From Polyangium sp. 15x6 (GTDB taxonomy: Bacteria > Myxococcota_A > Polyangia > Polyangiales > Polyangiaceae): a stretch of DNA of 64,000 nucleotides. Under the pieces are notes generated by a model. It did not search any database. It saw only the letters and a program-made list of their open reading frames with translations, and was not told the DNA's origin. How positions within the stretch are numbered: the first letter of the stretch is position 1; every line of letters starts with the position of its first letter. Below, piece after piece: positions 51,592 through 60,403 of the stretch. A program made the translations under genes and the position numbers. Where the stretch lies: contig NZ_JASBQE010000040.1 in the NCBI RefSeq assembly GCF_029960785.1, positions 1 through 64,000 on the forward strand, in the 5' to 3' direction.

Positions 51592-52578
51592 ATGAAGCTC
51601 GACTTCGACGCGATGAGCCTGACGGAAATCATCCGGCTCCAGACCCAGCTCTCGCAGGTCCTCACGCGGAGGTTCGAGAAGCCGCTCGCCCTCGGCTTCA
51701 CCGACATCGTCGGGTCGACGGCTTATTTCGCGCGCTTCGGTGACAAGGCAGGAAGGGCGCTGCAGCAGCTCCACCACGATCTCCTGGGGGAGTCGATCCA
51801 GCCGTTCGGCGGGCGAATCGTCGACGTCGCGGGCGACGGCGCGTTCACTTGTTTTCCCGACGTCGAAAAGGCCGTGGGCGCGTTCGTCGTCTTCCTCGAG
51901 CGCGCATCGCGGGAGAACGAGACGCGGGCGCGGGATCATCGGCTCGTGGTGCGGCTCGGCGTGCACTTCGGGCCGGTCTTGACCGACGGCGTGATCGTGT
52001 CGGGCGACGCGGTGAACCTGTGCGCGCGGATCGCCTCGACGGCCGAGCCCGACGAGCTGCGCCTCTCGGCGGCGGCGCTGCGCGAGGCTCCGCACGGCAT
52101 GCGCGTGCGCGTCTGGCCCGTTCCGCCCGTCGTCGTCCGGGGGCACGAAGGGCCGCTCGTGCTCTTTCGCTTCGATTGGCGGGACGAACACCGCCTGCCC
52201 GGGAGCGTGGTCGTGCGCGAGACCGGCGACAGCTTCGTTTTGCCGCGGCAGGACCTCATCAGCTTCGGCCGGCTCCGCGGGGAGGAGGGGATGCGGGCGA
52301 ACGACGTGGTCCTTTCGCTGCGCGACAAGAAGCTCGAGCAGCTCGTGAGCCGGTTTCATTTCGAGCTCCGGCGCAAGCCGAAGGAGGGGTACGTGCTGCG
52401 GCCCGTCTCGCGCCAGCCGACGGAGGTGGACGGGCGGCTGGTCGAGACGAACCAGGAAGCGCCGATCCTGGCCGGCTCGGTCGTGCGGCTCTCCAAGGCC
52501 GTGACGCTCGAATTCAAGGCCCAGCCGGAGGCGGGCTTCGGGAATGCTTCGCCGACGATCGAACCGAAATCAGGTTGA
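51592..52578 (+). CDS. Class III nucleotidyl cyclase fused to a C-terminal FHA domain
   Basis: 328 aa. The N-terminal half is a cyclase homology domain: LGFTDIVGSTAYFARFGD with metal Asp38, GRIVDVAGDGAFTCFP with the second Asp82, and GDAVNLCARIASTA with the catalytic Asn/Arg region. From about residue 205, LPRQDLISFGRLRGEEGMRANDVVLSL and SRFHFELRRKPKEGYVLRP resemble a forkhead-associated domain, a phosphothreonine reader. Cytoplasmic. Suggests cAMP synthesis controlled by binding a phosphorylated partner. It lies 40 bp after the hybrid kinase and is likely cotranscribed. Confidence 0.88.
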   Translation: MKLDFDAMSLTEIIRLQTQLSQVLTRRFEKPLALGFTDIVGSTAYFARFGDKAGRALQQLHHDLLGESIQPFGGRIVDVAGDGAFTCFPDVEKAVGAFVVFLERASRENETRARDHRLVVRLGVHFGPVLTDGVIVSGDAVNLCARIASTAEPDELRLSAAALREAPHGMRVRVWPVPPVVVRGHEGPLVLFRFDWRDEHRLPGSVVVRETGDSFVLPRQDLISFGRLRGEEGMRANDVVLSLRDKKLEQLVSRFHFELRRKPKEGYVLRPVSRQPTEVDGRLVETNQEAPILAGSVVRLSKAVTLEFKAQPEAGFGNASPTIEPKSG

Positions 52579-52600
52579 ACCGGAGGCCTCGGAGAAAACG

Positions 52601-53317
52601 ATGCATTCGACGATGAGCACCGGGACGACGAAAATCACGCGCCAAGTCCTTTCCGTCGAAGGTGAGCAGCTCCCCCTGACGATTGCGCGATCCAGCGGCG
52701 TCGGCGCGGCCCTCGTGATCCTGCCGTCCGCGTTCGGGGTCGCGCCCGATCTCGAAGCGCAGATGGAAGAGCTCGGGGCGGACGCGAGCCTCGTGGTCAC
52801 CTTCGATCCGTTTTTCCGGACCGACAGCGGGCATGCCCCGTACGACGACATGGCGCGCGTGATGGCGCGGGTCAAGGGCGTCCAGCCCGAGCGCATCTAT
52901 CGCGATCTGCGGGCGCTGATCGAATGGGCGCGAGCGGAGAGTCGTGGCCGGCCCGTCGTGATGCTCGGGATCTGCTTCGGCGGGCCGTTTGCGTTTCGCG
53001 CAGCCGCCGACGGCCTGGTCTCCGGCGTCGTGACGTGGCACGGCACCGGGCTGGAAAAACACCTCGATCGCGTGGTCGAGATGCGTTGCCCGATGCGCCT
53101 GCATTTCGGGAGCGTCGATCCGTTCGTGCCGCCGCCGGCCGTTGAGGCGGTCCGCGCTGCGTTCGCCGGGCGCGACGATGTTCAGGTTTTCGTGCACGAG
53201 GGCGCGACACACGGCTTCAGCCACCCGGCCGCGGTGAAGGCGTACAACGAGACGGCGGAGCGAGCGGCCATGAGCTCTTTGCGCGAGCTCGTCGCTGCGG
53301 TGGGCTCTCAGGCCTGA
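52601..53317 (+). CDS. Dienelactone hydrolase family protein
   Basis: About 238 aa from ATG 52601 (GGAG, 6-nt spacer). The Cys nucleophile lies in LGICFGGPFAF and the catalytic His in GATHGFSHPAA; FGSVDPFVPPPAVE holds the acid. These are dienelactone hydrolase features, a Cys-His-Asp hydrolase fold. The last 10 bp overlap the convergent VOC gene. Substrate unknown; many members act on other esters. Confidence 0.9.
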   Translation: MHSTMSTGTTKITRQVLSVEGEQLPLTIARSSGVGAALVILPSAFGVAPDLEAQMEELGADASLVVTFDPFFRTDSGHAPYDDMARVMARVKGVQPERIYRDLRALIEWARAESRGRPVVMLGICFGGPFAFRAAADGLVSGVVTWHGTGLEKHLDRVVEMRCPMRLHFGSVDPFVPPPAVEAVRAAFAGRDDVQVFVHEGATHGFSHPAAVKAYNETAERAAMSSLRELVAAVGSQA

Positions 53318-54078
53318 CGCGTCGCCGTGGCGCGCGAAAGCCACTCTGATAGCCTTTCCGCGGCCTTCAGCTCCTCGGACAGGCGGTCGCGCTCTTCCTC
53401 GGACAGGGGGAGCGCCTTTAGTTGCTCCCGGAGGGCCTGGCCCGACGCCGCGTCGTCCAATGCAATCGCAAGCTCCATCCGGGCCGCCATGGCTCGCACC
53501 CGGTCCTCCACCGGGGCTCCTGCCCCGTATTTGGCGAGGGCGACGTCGAGCACGCGCGCGGCGCCTTTGTCGTCGTTCTTGAAATCACGCAGGATGCGGG
53601 CATTGTCGATCGTCTTCGCCAGGCCCGAGAGCGCCTTCGAGCCGCCGTATTCGAGGTCCGGCTCGCCCCGCTGGATGAAGATGATGTTGTTGCCCGAGGG
53701 GTCGATCAGCGAGAAGCGGCTCTGACCCGGCCGAAAGCGGGTGATCCGGGGCCTGCCGCGGGCCAGCACCTTGCCGTACTTCGCGCGCAGGGCCTCGGTG
53801 AACGTGCGGTGATACGGCTCCACGGCGTCCACGAGGACCAGACAGCCGCCCGAGCTCTCCTCCTTCGGATCCAGTCCCTTGGGCCCCTTGCCGAAGTGCA
53901 GCTCGAATCCACGGAAGCGCAGCGCCAGATACAGATACGGCCGCGTCATCTCGTAGGTGGTCTCGAAGCCGAGCGCCCGATAAAACGCGAGCGTCTCGTC
54001 GGGCGAAACGCAGGGCAGGAGCGGAATCGTCGTCTCCTTCCCCTCGAGGGCGGGACCTTGGGCCGTATCTTTCGTCAT
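53308..54078 (-). CDS. VOC (glyoxalase/bleomycin-resistance) superfamily protein with C-terminal helical extension
   Basis: 256 aa. The first ~130 residues form a VOC domain (LPCVSPDETLAFYRALGFETTYEM.., SRFSLIDPSGNNIIFIQRG), with a single domain of two beta-alpha modules. The C-terminal ~110 residues (ARVLDVALAKYGAGAPVEDRVRAMAARM.., LSEEERDRLSEELKAAERLSEWL) are helical and absent from typical VOC proteins. Metal ligands cannot be assigned with confidence. The gene overlaps the convergent dienelactone hydrolase by 10 bp. Confidence 0.82.
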   Translation of the reverse strand: MTKDTAQGPALEGKETTIPLLPCVSPDETLAFYRALGFETTYEMTRPYLYLALRFRGFELHFGKGPKGLDPKEESSGGCLVLVDAVEPYHRTFTEALRAKYGKVLARGRPRITRFRPGQSRFSLIDPSGNNIIFIQRGEPDLEYGGSKALSGLAKTIDNARILRDFKNDDKGAARVLDVALAKYGAGAPVEDRVRAMAARMELAIALDDAASGQALREQLKALPLSEEERDRLSEELKAAERLSEWLSRATATRQA

Positions 54079-54133
54079 GGCTCGCTGATCCGACCTTTCC
54101 GGTGGCGAACGGTTGGAATGGGATGGCGTCGCG

Positions 54134-54964
54134 TCAACGTGCTTCAGGCGTGAACAGCGGCTCCCCGCTGGCCTTCACGCCGAACGCGCCGATGAGCGCC
54201 CGCCCCTCGGGCGAAAGGAGAAACTCCGCGAACGCGCGCGCCCCCTCCGCGTTGGCCCCTGCGCCGGCCTTCGGCTCGATCACGGAATACGTGTTTCGCA
54301 GCGCCGCGTCACCCTGGAACACGATTGACAGCTCCAGGTCTTTCTGCTTGGCCACGAATGTCGCGCGATCACTCAACGTGAACGCGCCCTCGTCCGACGC
54401 GCGCTCCAGCGTCTCGCCCATCCCGGCGTTCGCCCGCACGATGAACGTGCTGTTCGCGCCGATCCCCGCGGCCTTCCACAGCGCCATTTCGCGCTGGTTC
54501 GTCCCCGAGTCGTCCCCGCGTGACAGGAACGTCCGCCCCGACGACGCGATCCGCCGCAGCGCCTCCTGCACGTCTCCCGCTCCGGCCACGACGCCCACCT
54601 GATCGGCGGGCCCGACGATCACGAACTCGTTGTGCATGAACGGGCTCCGCCGCCCCACCTCACCTGCGGCGACCGCCGCTTGCTCCTCGGCAGGCGCGTG
54701 CGTGATGGCCACGTCCGTCGCGCCGTCGCGCAGCGCGCGCAGCGCCTTGCCGGACCCGAGCGCATTCACCTCGACGCGGTAGCCCGTCTTCGCCTCGAAC
54801 GCGGGGAGCAGCTCGTCGACGAGCCCCGTATCCTTCAAGCTCGTCGTCGTCGCGAGCCCGAGCGCGCGCCCTCCCGCGGGCTGCTTCCCGCAGGAAAGGC
54901 AGCACAGCGCGAGCAAGAAGAACACCCAGAGCGACCCGAACGAGCGGCGTGACAGCGCGTGCAT
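54134..54964 (-). CDS. tupA: Tungstate/molybdate-binding lipoprotein (TupA-like)
   Basis: 276 aa. The signal ends at CCLSC (lipobox). LATTTSLKDTGLVDELLPAFEAKTGYRVEV and FLSRGDDSGTNQREMALWKAAG are the TupA/ModA-like oxyanion-binding segments (TTTS and SRGDDSGT). It binds tungstate or molybdate in the periplasm for an ABC importer whose permease and ATPase are not in this window. The divergent neighbour is a molybdopterin oxidoreductase, giving the gene a clear metabolic reason to be here. Confidence 0.86.
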   Translation of the reverse strand: MHALSRRSFGSLWVFFLLALCCLSCGKQPAGGRALGLATTTSLKDTGLVDELLPAFEAKTGYRVEVNALGSGKALRALRDGATDVAITHAPAEEQAAVAAGEVGRRSPFMHNEFVIVGPADQVGVVAGAGDVQEALRRIASSGRTFLSRGDDSGTNQREMALWKAAGIGANSTFIVRANAGMGETLERASDEGAFTLSDRATFVAKQKDLELSIVFQGDAALRNTYSVIEPKAGAGANAEGARAFAEFLLSPEGRALIGAFGVKASGEPLFTPEAR

Positions 54965-55082
54965 GACGCGGCGACTCTACCACTTCGTGTTTGCCCGGTC
55001 TGCCCTCGTGTTCGCCCGCGGGGGATGCTCCGCAAAACGCTTGTTTTCCGAACGCTCCCCGGCGCATGATCCCGTCCGGAAC

Positions 55083-57569
55083 ATGGCCAGCGATTCGAAC
55101 TTCTCGCGTCGTGGATTCCTCAAGTTGTCGGCTGCGACCAGCGCCGCGGCGGGCTTCGTGGCCGGCTGCGAGGCCACCGCGCCTCCGCCTCCGGCCGAGC
55201 CTCCGCGCGTGGCGCTCGATTTCACCCGGAGCTCGGGCGCGCTCCAGCCCGACGAGATCGTTCGCGCTGCTTGCCAGTTCTGCAACTCCCTCTGTGGGCT
55301 TCAGGTCCACAAGAAGGGCGGGCGCATCATCGACATCAAGGGTGAGACGGCCGATCCGGTCCAGGACGGTAACCTCTGCGTCAAAGGCCCGATGATGGCG
55401 CAGATCGCCTACAACCCGCACCGCATTCGTACGCCGCTCCGGCGCGTCTCCGGCGCGAAAGGCTCCCCCGATTCGCGCTTCGAGCCCATCGGCTGGGATC
55501 AGGCCCTCGCCGAGATCGCCAAAAAGCTCGTCGAGATCCGCGACACCACCGGCGCCGCCGGCGTCGCCAGCAAGACCTCGGGGCGGCTCGTGCGCGGCGT
55601 CGGATCCATCATCGGCCGGTTCTTCGATCTTTACGGCTCGCCCAATGCGACCGACGTCGGCCCCGTCTGCAACGACGCGGGCGGCGATGCCCTCGCCTGG
55701 ACCTTCGGCCTCGGCAATTTCACCAATGGCTACGGCAAGGACGGCATCACGGGAGAGGAGGACCTCGGCAGCTCGAGGTTTTTCCTCTTCTTCGGCACGA
55801 ACCAGGCCGAGACGCACCCCGTCACGTTCGAGCACCTCCTCCGGGCGCGCGCGCGCTCCGGCGCGAAGCTCGTCGTCGTCGACCCGCGGCAAACGCCGAC
55901 CTCCGCCTTCGCCGACCAGCACATCGCCATTCGACCGCACACCGACATGGCGCTCGTGTACGCCATGCTCGCGCACATCCTCCGGCAGAAGCTCTACGAC
56001 GCGGCGTTCGTCGAGCGGTGGGTCGTCGGGTTCGACGCGCTCGTCAAGCACGTCGAGGCGCAAGGGTTTTCCCCGGAGTGGGGCGAGCGGATGACGACCG
56101 TGCCCGCGAGCACGATCCGCGCCCTCGCCGAGGCGTACGCAAAGGCCCGTCCCGCGGCGATCTTTTGCAATGCGGGGATCTCGCACCAGATGAACGCGTT
56201 CCACACCTACCGGGCGATGGCGTTTCTCGCGGCGATCACCGGCAACGTCGGCAGGCCCGGCGGCGGCTGCAATTTCATGCACAACACCTGGCCGGGGGAT
56301 CTCCGCTTGCCGAAGATCCGCGGCGACGTCCCGGAGAAGAAGGGCCCCGCGCTGCTCGGGCCCGACACGTTTCCGCGGGCGATCCTCGACGAGGATCCGT
56401 ATCGCCTGCGCGCCGTGTTCCTGATGGGAAACCCGCTCGTCGACGGCGCGAACGCAGCGCGGGTGCGCGCGGCGTACGAAAAGCTCGAGCTTCTCGTGTA
56501 TCCGGGCCTCTTCCTGGAGGAGCCCGCGCTCTTCGCCGATTACGTGCTCCCGATCCCGAGCGTGCTCGAACAGGAGTGCGTCTACATGCGCCGCGACGAT
56601 CGCGCCATTCGCTGGTCGGACAAAGCGATCGACCCGATCGGCGAAGCGCGGCCCGACATTCACTTCTGGATCAACCTCGCCCACGCCATGGCCGAGGTCG
56701 ACAAGAAGAATCCGCCCTCGTACTGGAAGGACAATCTTCCCGCGGCGTGGAAGGACTACCGCACGCTCTGGGACGAGGTTTTCGTCAAGAACACGCCGGG
56801 CATGGCGGGGATGACCTCGAAGCGCCTGCGCGAGAGGACCGAGCCGCTGAGGTGGCCTTGCCCCTCCGCGGATCATCCGGGCACGAGCACGCTCTACCTC
56901 GACCATCCCTCCTGGGCATCCGTGGCGAGCGCCCTCGGGCACGCGGGCAAACGATTCTTCACGCCGAGCGGAAAGATCGAGATTCACACGCCTGCGATGC
57001 ACGAAAAACTCGCCCGCGCCGGGCACGCCGCGTTATCGCCGTTTTATTCGCACCCGGAGGTCGGCGCCGGGGTCCCGACGATCGAGCACCTCGCCGAGAA
57101 GGTCCCGAATCCGCTCCATCCCGGCTCCTCCACGCCGCGGGTCAAGCTCGGCGTGCCGCCGAACGAAGGCGCGCGCGCGGGCTTCCCGCTCCTCGGGATG
57201 ATCGGCCGGCCGAGCGTGGTCCATTTCGCGACGATGACGCAATGGACGCAGACCGGGAAGCTGATGAACGGCCTCCGGCTCGTGCAGATTCACCCCAGCG
57301 CCGCGGCGCGGGCGGGCATCCGCGACGGCGACGTGATCCGGGTGGAGAGCCCGCGGGGCGTGATCACGGCGACGGCGCTGCTCTTCGACGGCATTCGCGA
57401 GGACACGATCTTCGTGCCGAATTTCTTCGGTCCGGCGCAGAAGGTCGGCGACGATCTCGGCCTGCCGCGGTACGAGCCCGCGAACGTGCTCGTCGATGAA
57501 CGGCATTTCGATGCGCTGTCCGGGCAGCAGGCGTATAAATGTTTCGCGTGTCGGGTGGTCCGGGCCTGA
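55083..57569 (+). CDS. Molybdopterin oxidoreductase with Tat leader and lipobox
   Basis: About 828 aa from ATG 55083. A twin-arginine motif SRRGFLKLS is followed by AAAGFVAGC, a lipobox, so the protein may be an exported folded lipoprotein. Iron-sulfur cysteines Cys64, Cys67, Cys71 and Cys99 (CQFCNSLC..NLC) form the [4Fe-4S] site; Cys196 in GPVCNDAGG is the likely Mo/W ligand. Later DMSO-reductase-family segments include LFFGTNQAETHP and RPHTDMALVYAMLAHIL. The C-terminal domain (LVQIHPSAAARAGIRDGDVI.., YEPANVLVD) is intact. Enzyme identity within the family is not assignable. No b-type or iron-sulfur partner subunit follows. Confidence 0.92.
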   Translation: MASDSNFSRRGFLKLSAATSAAAGFVAGCEATAPPPPAEPPRVALDFTRSSGALQPDEIVRAACQFCNSLCGLQVHKKGGRIIDIKGETADPVQDGNLCVKGPMMAQIAYNPHRIRTPLRRVSGAKGSPDSRFEPIGWDQALAEIAKKLVEIRDTTGAAGVASKTSGRLVRGVGSIIGRFFDLYGSPNATDVGPVCNDAGGDALAWTFGLGNFTNGYGKDGITGEEDLGSSRFFLFFGTNQAETHPVTFEHLLRARARSGAKLVVVDPRQTPTSAFADQHIAIRPHTDMALVYAMLAHILRQKLYDAAFVERWVVGFDALVKHVEAQGFSPEWGERMTTVPASTIRALAEAYAKARPAAIFCNAGISHQMNAFHTYRAMAFLAAITGNVGRPGGGCNFMHNTWPGDLRLPKIRGDVPEKKGPALLGPDTFPRAILDEDPYRLRAVFLMGNPLVDGANAARVRAAYEKLELLVYPGLFLEEPALFADYVLPIPSVLEQECVYMRRDDRAIRWSDKAIDPIGEARPDIHFWINLAHAMAEVDKKNPPSYWKDNLPAAWKDYRTLWDEVFVKNTPGMAGMTSKRLRERTEPLRWPCPSADHPGTSTLYLDHPSWASVASALGHAGKRFFTPSGKIEIHTPAMHEKLARAGHAALSPFYSHPEVGAGVPTIEHLAEKVPNPLHPGSSTPRVKLGVPPNEGARAGFPLLGMIGRPSVVHFATMTQWTQTGKLMNGLRLVQIHPSAAARAGIRDGDVIRVESPRGVITATALLFDGIREDTIFVPNFFGPAQKVGDDLGLPRYEPANVLVDERHFDALSGQQAYKCFACRVVRA

Positions 57570-57585
57570 GCCTCTCTCCCTTCGT

Positions 57586-58577
57586 TCAGCGCATGAGCTT
57601 CTCCACCGGCACGTGGAACGTCGCGCGCAGGATGCCGAGCCATGATTGCGTCGTCCCGGGCCCCTCGATCGGCGCCGTGTCGTATGCCGTGAAATACCCG
57701 GCGGCCGAGACGGCGCAGAACTGCGTCGCCCACCATCGAATCGCCGCCGAGACCCTCGTGGCCCCGCCGGGCTCGACGTCGCGCGCGCCTTGCCCGAGGG
57801 ATAGCCGCTCGAATCGCCCCGCGAGCTCCAGCGCGCCGATTCCCCACGATCGCCCCGGCCGCTCCGTCGGCCAGATCCCCGGCGCGCGCCGTTGTCCCGT
57901 CAGCATCCAGGCTGCCTCGACGAATCCACCGAGCGACCGGATGAAGTCTTGCGGCACGCGCGGCGTCGCCGGATTGCCGTCCGTGTCCTTGGCGCGGCTC
58001 TCCTTGGCGACTCCGATTTCCCCGAGGATCCGCACCGGCCCGAGATATGCGGCCGCGTGCGCCTCGGCGACGTGCCGCGGCCCGTACACCGTGGCGGCTC
58101 GATAAAAGATGAACCCGTCCGCGGTCGTACCTCGGACGCCGATCCGATCCTCCGCGCTCTCCGCGTGTATCCCGGCGCCGAGGCGCAAGCCGAGGAGCGG
58201 CGCGCCTTTCGTCTGTGGATTCGCGCGCCCCAGCGCGACGTCGAGCCGCGCGTCGACGAGAAGAGCGGCGTCTTGCGCGCCCCGAGGGAGAGCTCCCACG
58301 ACGCCGACGGCCGAATGGACGCGTAGGCGTCGAGCAGCGCCGGTTTTTCCTGGGCCCATTCGGCCTGCGCAACGGCGTGAAACCAGGGCGTGAAATCGGC
58401 GCGCGCGCCGAGGCGCAGGCGCGCGACCGCGAAGCCGTCCTCGCCCTCCACGCGATCGGCGGAGTGCAGCCGCGCGTCGATGTCCCCCTGGAAAAGAGCC
58501 TGCACCCGCGGCCCTTCGGCGCGGGCGACGGCCGGCGACAGCAAGAGCGCCACGAGGGCGAATCCGCGGCGCATCAT
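57586..58577 (-). pseudogene. Frameshifted outer-membrane porin-like protein
   Basis: Reading 5'-3' on the minus strand, a signal peptide (MMRRGFALVALLLSPAVARA) is followed by amphipathic beta-strands (VQALFQGDIDARLHSADRVE.., FAVARLRLGARADF, WELSLGARKTPLFSS). The frame then breaks near 58262-58268, and the sequence continues one frame over (LVDARLDVALGRANPQ.., GLRLGAGIHAES, FIFYRAATVYGPRHVAE) to the end at 57586. One missing base restores a ~330-aa beta-barrel resembling phosphate/polyphosphate-type porins. It starts one base inside the stop of the upstream gene (TGATG). Real decay and sequence error cannot be told apart here. Confidence 0.72.
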
Positions 58578-59516
58578 CAATCGACCGGCAGGATCCGAAG
58601 GAAATGCGTCACGCCGTCCTCTTCGATCCCATCGTGATCGGCGAGGAAGAGACCCGGTTTTCCGCGTCGTACGCCACGCCGCGCACCTCCTGGAATCCGC
58701 TGGCGAATTCGCTCCACTCGCCGCCGCCCACGATCTGCCGGACGCTGCCGTCCTTGCCGCCGGTGAAGAACGTTCCATTGGGCCCGTCGGTCAGGAGATC
58801 GGGCCCGACGAGCTGCGCGATCACGACGAGCTGATCCGGCGAGGCGATCGGCGCCCGGAGCACGTTGCCCGTCTCCTGCTCGGTGACGATGAAGTCGCCC
58901 TTCGCGGCGAGCACGCCGACGGGTTTTTGAGGCCTGTGATGATCTCGGCTTCGGCGCCGGCGAGATCGAGCTCGGCGACGCTGCCGAGCTTGATGCCATT
59001 CATCGCGACGAAGAACGTATCGTACAGCGTGCCCTCCTCGGATACGGTGAGGCCGATGCGGCGGCGGAGGGGATCGAGATTCGGGACCACGCCGTTCGTC
59101 CCGTCGGGCCTGGCATAAACGACGTCGCCCGCGGTGCCGCCGCCGAACCTGGGCACGACGAGCGTGCCGTCCTTCATCTTGACGACCTGACCGAGCCCCG
59201 CGCTGTCGGGCGGCGCGGCGGGCAGCTCGGCGGCGAGGCCGAGCCCCTGGGTATCGGTCCACGAGAGGATCCGATTGCCATTGTCGTCGGCGATGAAGAG
59301 CGTGGCGGTATCGGCATCTCAGAAGAGCCCGTTGGGATCGCCGTCGAGCGAGATGCTGGTGGGCCCGCGATCGACGACGACGCCGCTGCCGCCGCCCGAG
59401 CTCGCGCCGGAGCCGGAGCCGGATCCCGAGGCGGAGGGCGAGGTGCCGCCTCCACACGCGGTGAGCATGCCGGGTATGGCGACGGCGGCGAGGGTCGTGA
59501 ACGTCGGATGGTGCAT
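58577..59516 (-). pseudogene. NHL/SMP30-like lipoprotein broken by one stop and two frameshifts
   Basis: Begins MHHPTFTTLAAVAIPGMLTAC (lipoprotein), a Ser/Gly linker, then ISLDGDPNGLF and an in-frame TGA at 59321-59319. Reading on, DADTATLFIADDNGNRILSW, VVKMKDGTLVVPRFGGGTAG and TLYDTFFVAMNGIKLG follow, as in NHL/SMP30 propellers. A single-base deletion near 58925 (A5/C3 run) and another near 58655 (A4 run) shift the frame, but sense resumes each time (VGVLAAKGDFIVTEQETGN; PGLFLADHDGIEEDGVTHFL). The TGA sits where a Trp (TGG) would fit GLFWD. Likely a dead gene. Confidence 0.75.
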
Positions 59517-59537
59517 GAATGGTTGTCCTCCCTTGCC

Positions 59538-59770
59538 TCATGGAACAGCACAAGTCGGGGATGCGGGGCAAGGAGCTTGTCGGGAGCGGGGCGGGGGCAG
59601 AACAACCTCGAGCTCCGCGGGTGCGCCGCTCGTTTCGAGAGTCGCCACCTCCGCCTCGACGGACTGAAGCTCTGCCCGCAGCGCGCGCACCCGGTCGAGG
59701 ATCGCGACGTCGGGTTCTGGCGCTGAGTGGACTTCCCGACCATGGCCGCGCCGCATTGCGGACAGGACAT
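59538..59770 (-). pseudogene. Frameshifted small zinc-ribbon/coiled-coil protein
   Basis: Starts MSCPQCGAAMVGK with a CPXCG half zinc-ribbon. Near 59731-59737 the frame shifts by one base, after which a heptad-like helix continues (DVAILDRVRALRAELQSVEA, EVATLETSGAPAELEVV). A single added base would join the two parts into a ~75-residue protein. First of three consecutive damaged genes on this strand. Confidence 0.5.
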
Positions 59771-60403
59771 GATGCCCGGGCCCGACACGTTGACAGAATG
59801 GGATTTGGCAGGGGTTCCGGTGCGAATCGAAGTTTGGGCGGGGAGGGGGGTGGGGGCTTGAGCCCCCGGCGCCCGTGCCGGTATATCGCGAGCTTGCTTG
59901 CGCGGTCCAGATACGCGGTGGCGAAGAACGAGGTGCCGCGCTGCACCGCGCCCTCGAAATCGGGGAACGTGAGCAACGCGGTGCAGGTGGTCGCTGGAAC
60001 ACGGAAAGCAGGATGCAACGATACAATACCGAGTTCCTCACCGCGTCCGGTGATCGGATCAAGCTCGGGGTGACACATGGCGCTTATTGCGAATACGAGC
60101 GGGGTCTCGATGGCAAGGGAGCCGATTGCGCAGCGCGCGCAACACGCACGTCTTGCCGAGGCCGGGCTCGCCCAGCTCGGCGTCCTTCATCTCTACGAAG
60201 AAAGCGTGCGAGCGGAGACCCAAGAAGGCCCCCTCCCGGCCTTCACGAAGCATGACGTTACGCGACGATAGTCTAACACGTGCCACAGATTACGTTTTGC
60301 GCGTTCTTGGCCGGAATCTTGCTTTGCCACGATCGGACTTGACCGGTGGTACCTGCCACATTAAGCTTCGCCCGCTTTTGTAAAATAAACCTAATACGTT
60401 CGA
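59771..60403. other. Gene-poor stretch with a possible P-loop gene remnant
   Basis: No intact gene is seen. On the minus strand around 60140-60200, MKDAELGEPGLGKTCVLRAL resembles the Walker A region of an ExeA/TnsC-type AAA ATPase, but the frame stops at 60059 and nothing supports a full domain. A second protein-like patch (VPATTCTALLTFPDFEGAVQ, RGTSFFATAYLDRASKLAIY) lies near 59880-60010 in another frame. These are probably debris. From 60270 on, the DNA becomes A/T-richer up to the polyketide synthase start. Confidence 0.4.
60339..60367 (+). promoter_or_regulatory. Weak candidate promoter of the polyketide synthase gene
   Basis: TTGACC (60339-60344), a 17-bp spacer and TAAGCT (60362-60367) lie 37-65 bp upstream of the start codon in the only A/T-rich stretch of the area. 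The -10 match is poor (3 of 6), so this is tentative. Confidence 0.3.

Noticed and set aside
59319-59321. UGA recoding (Trp or selenocysteine) in the NHL-like gene
   Set aside because: Other genes use TGA as a normal stop, no SECIS-like element is evident, and the same gene carries two further frameshifts, so decay or error is simpler.
60059-60286. Intact AAA ATPase gene
   Set aside because: Only a Walker A-like patch is seen in about 75 codons; no Walker B, sensor or continuation in frame.
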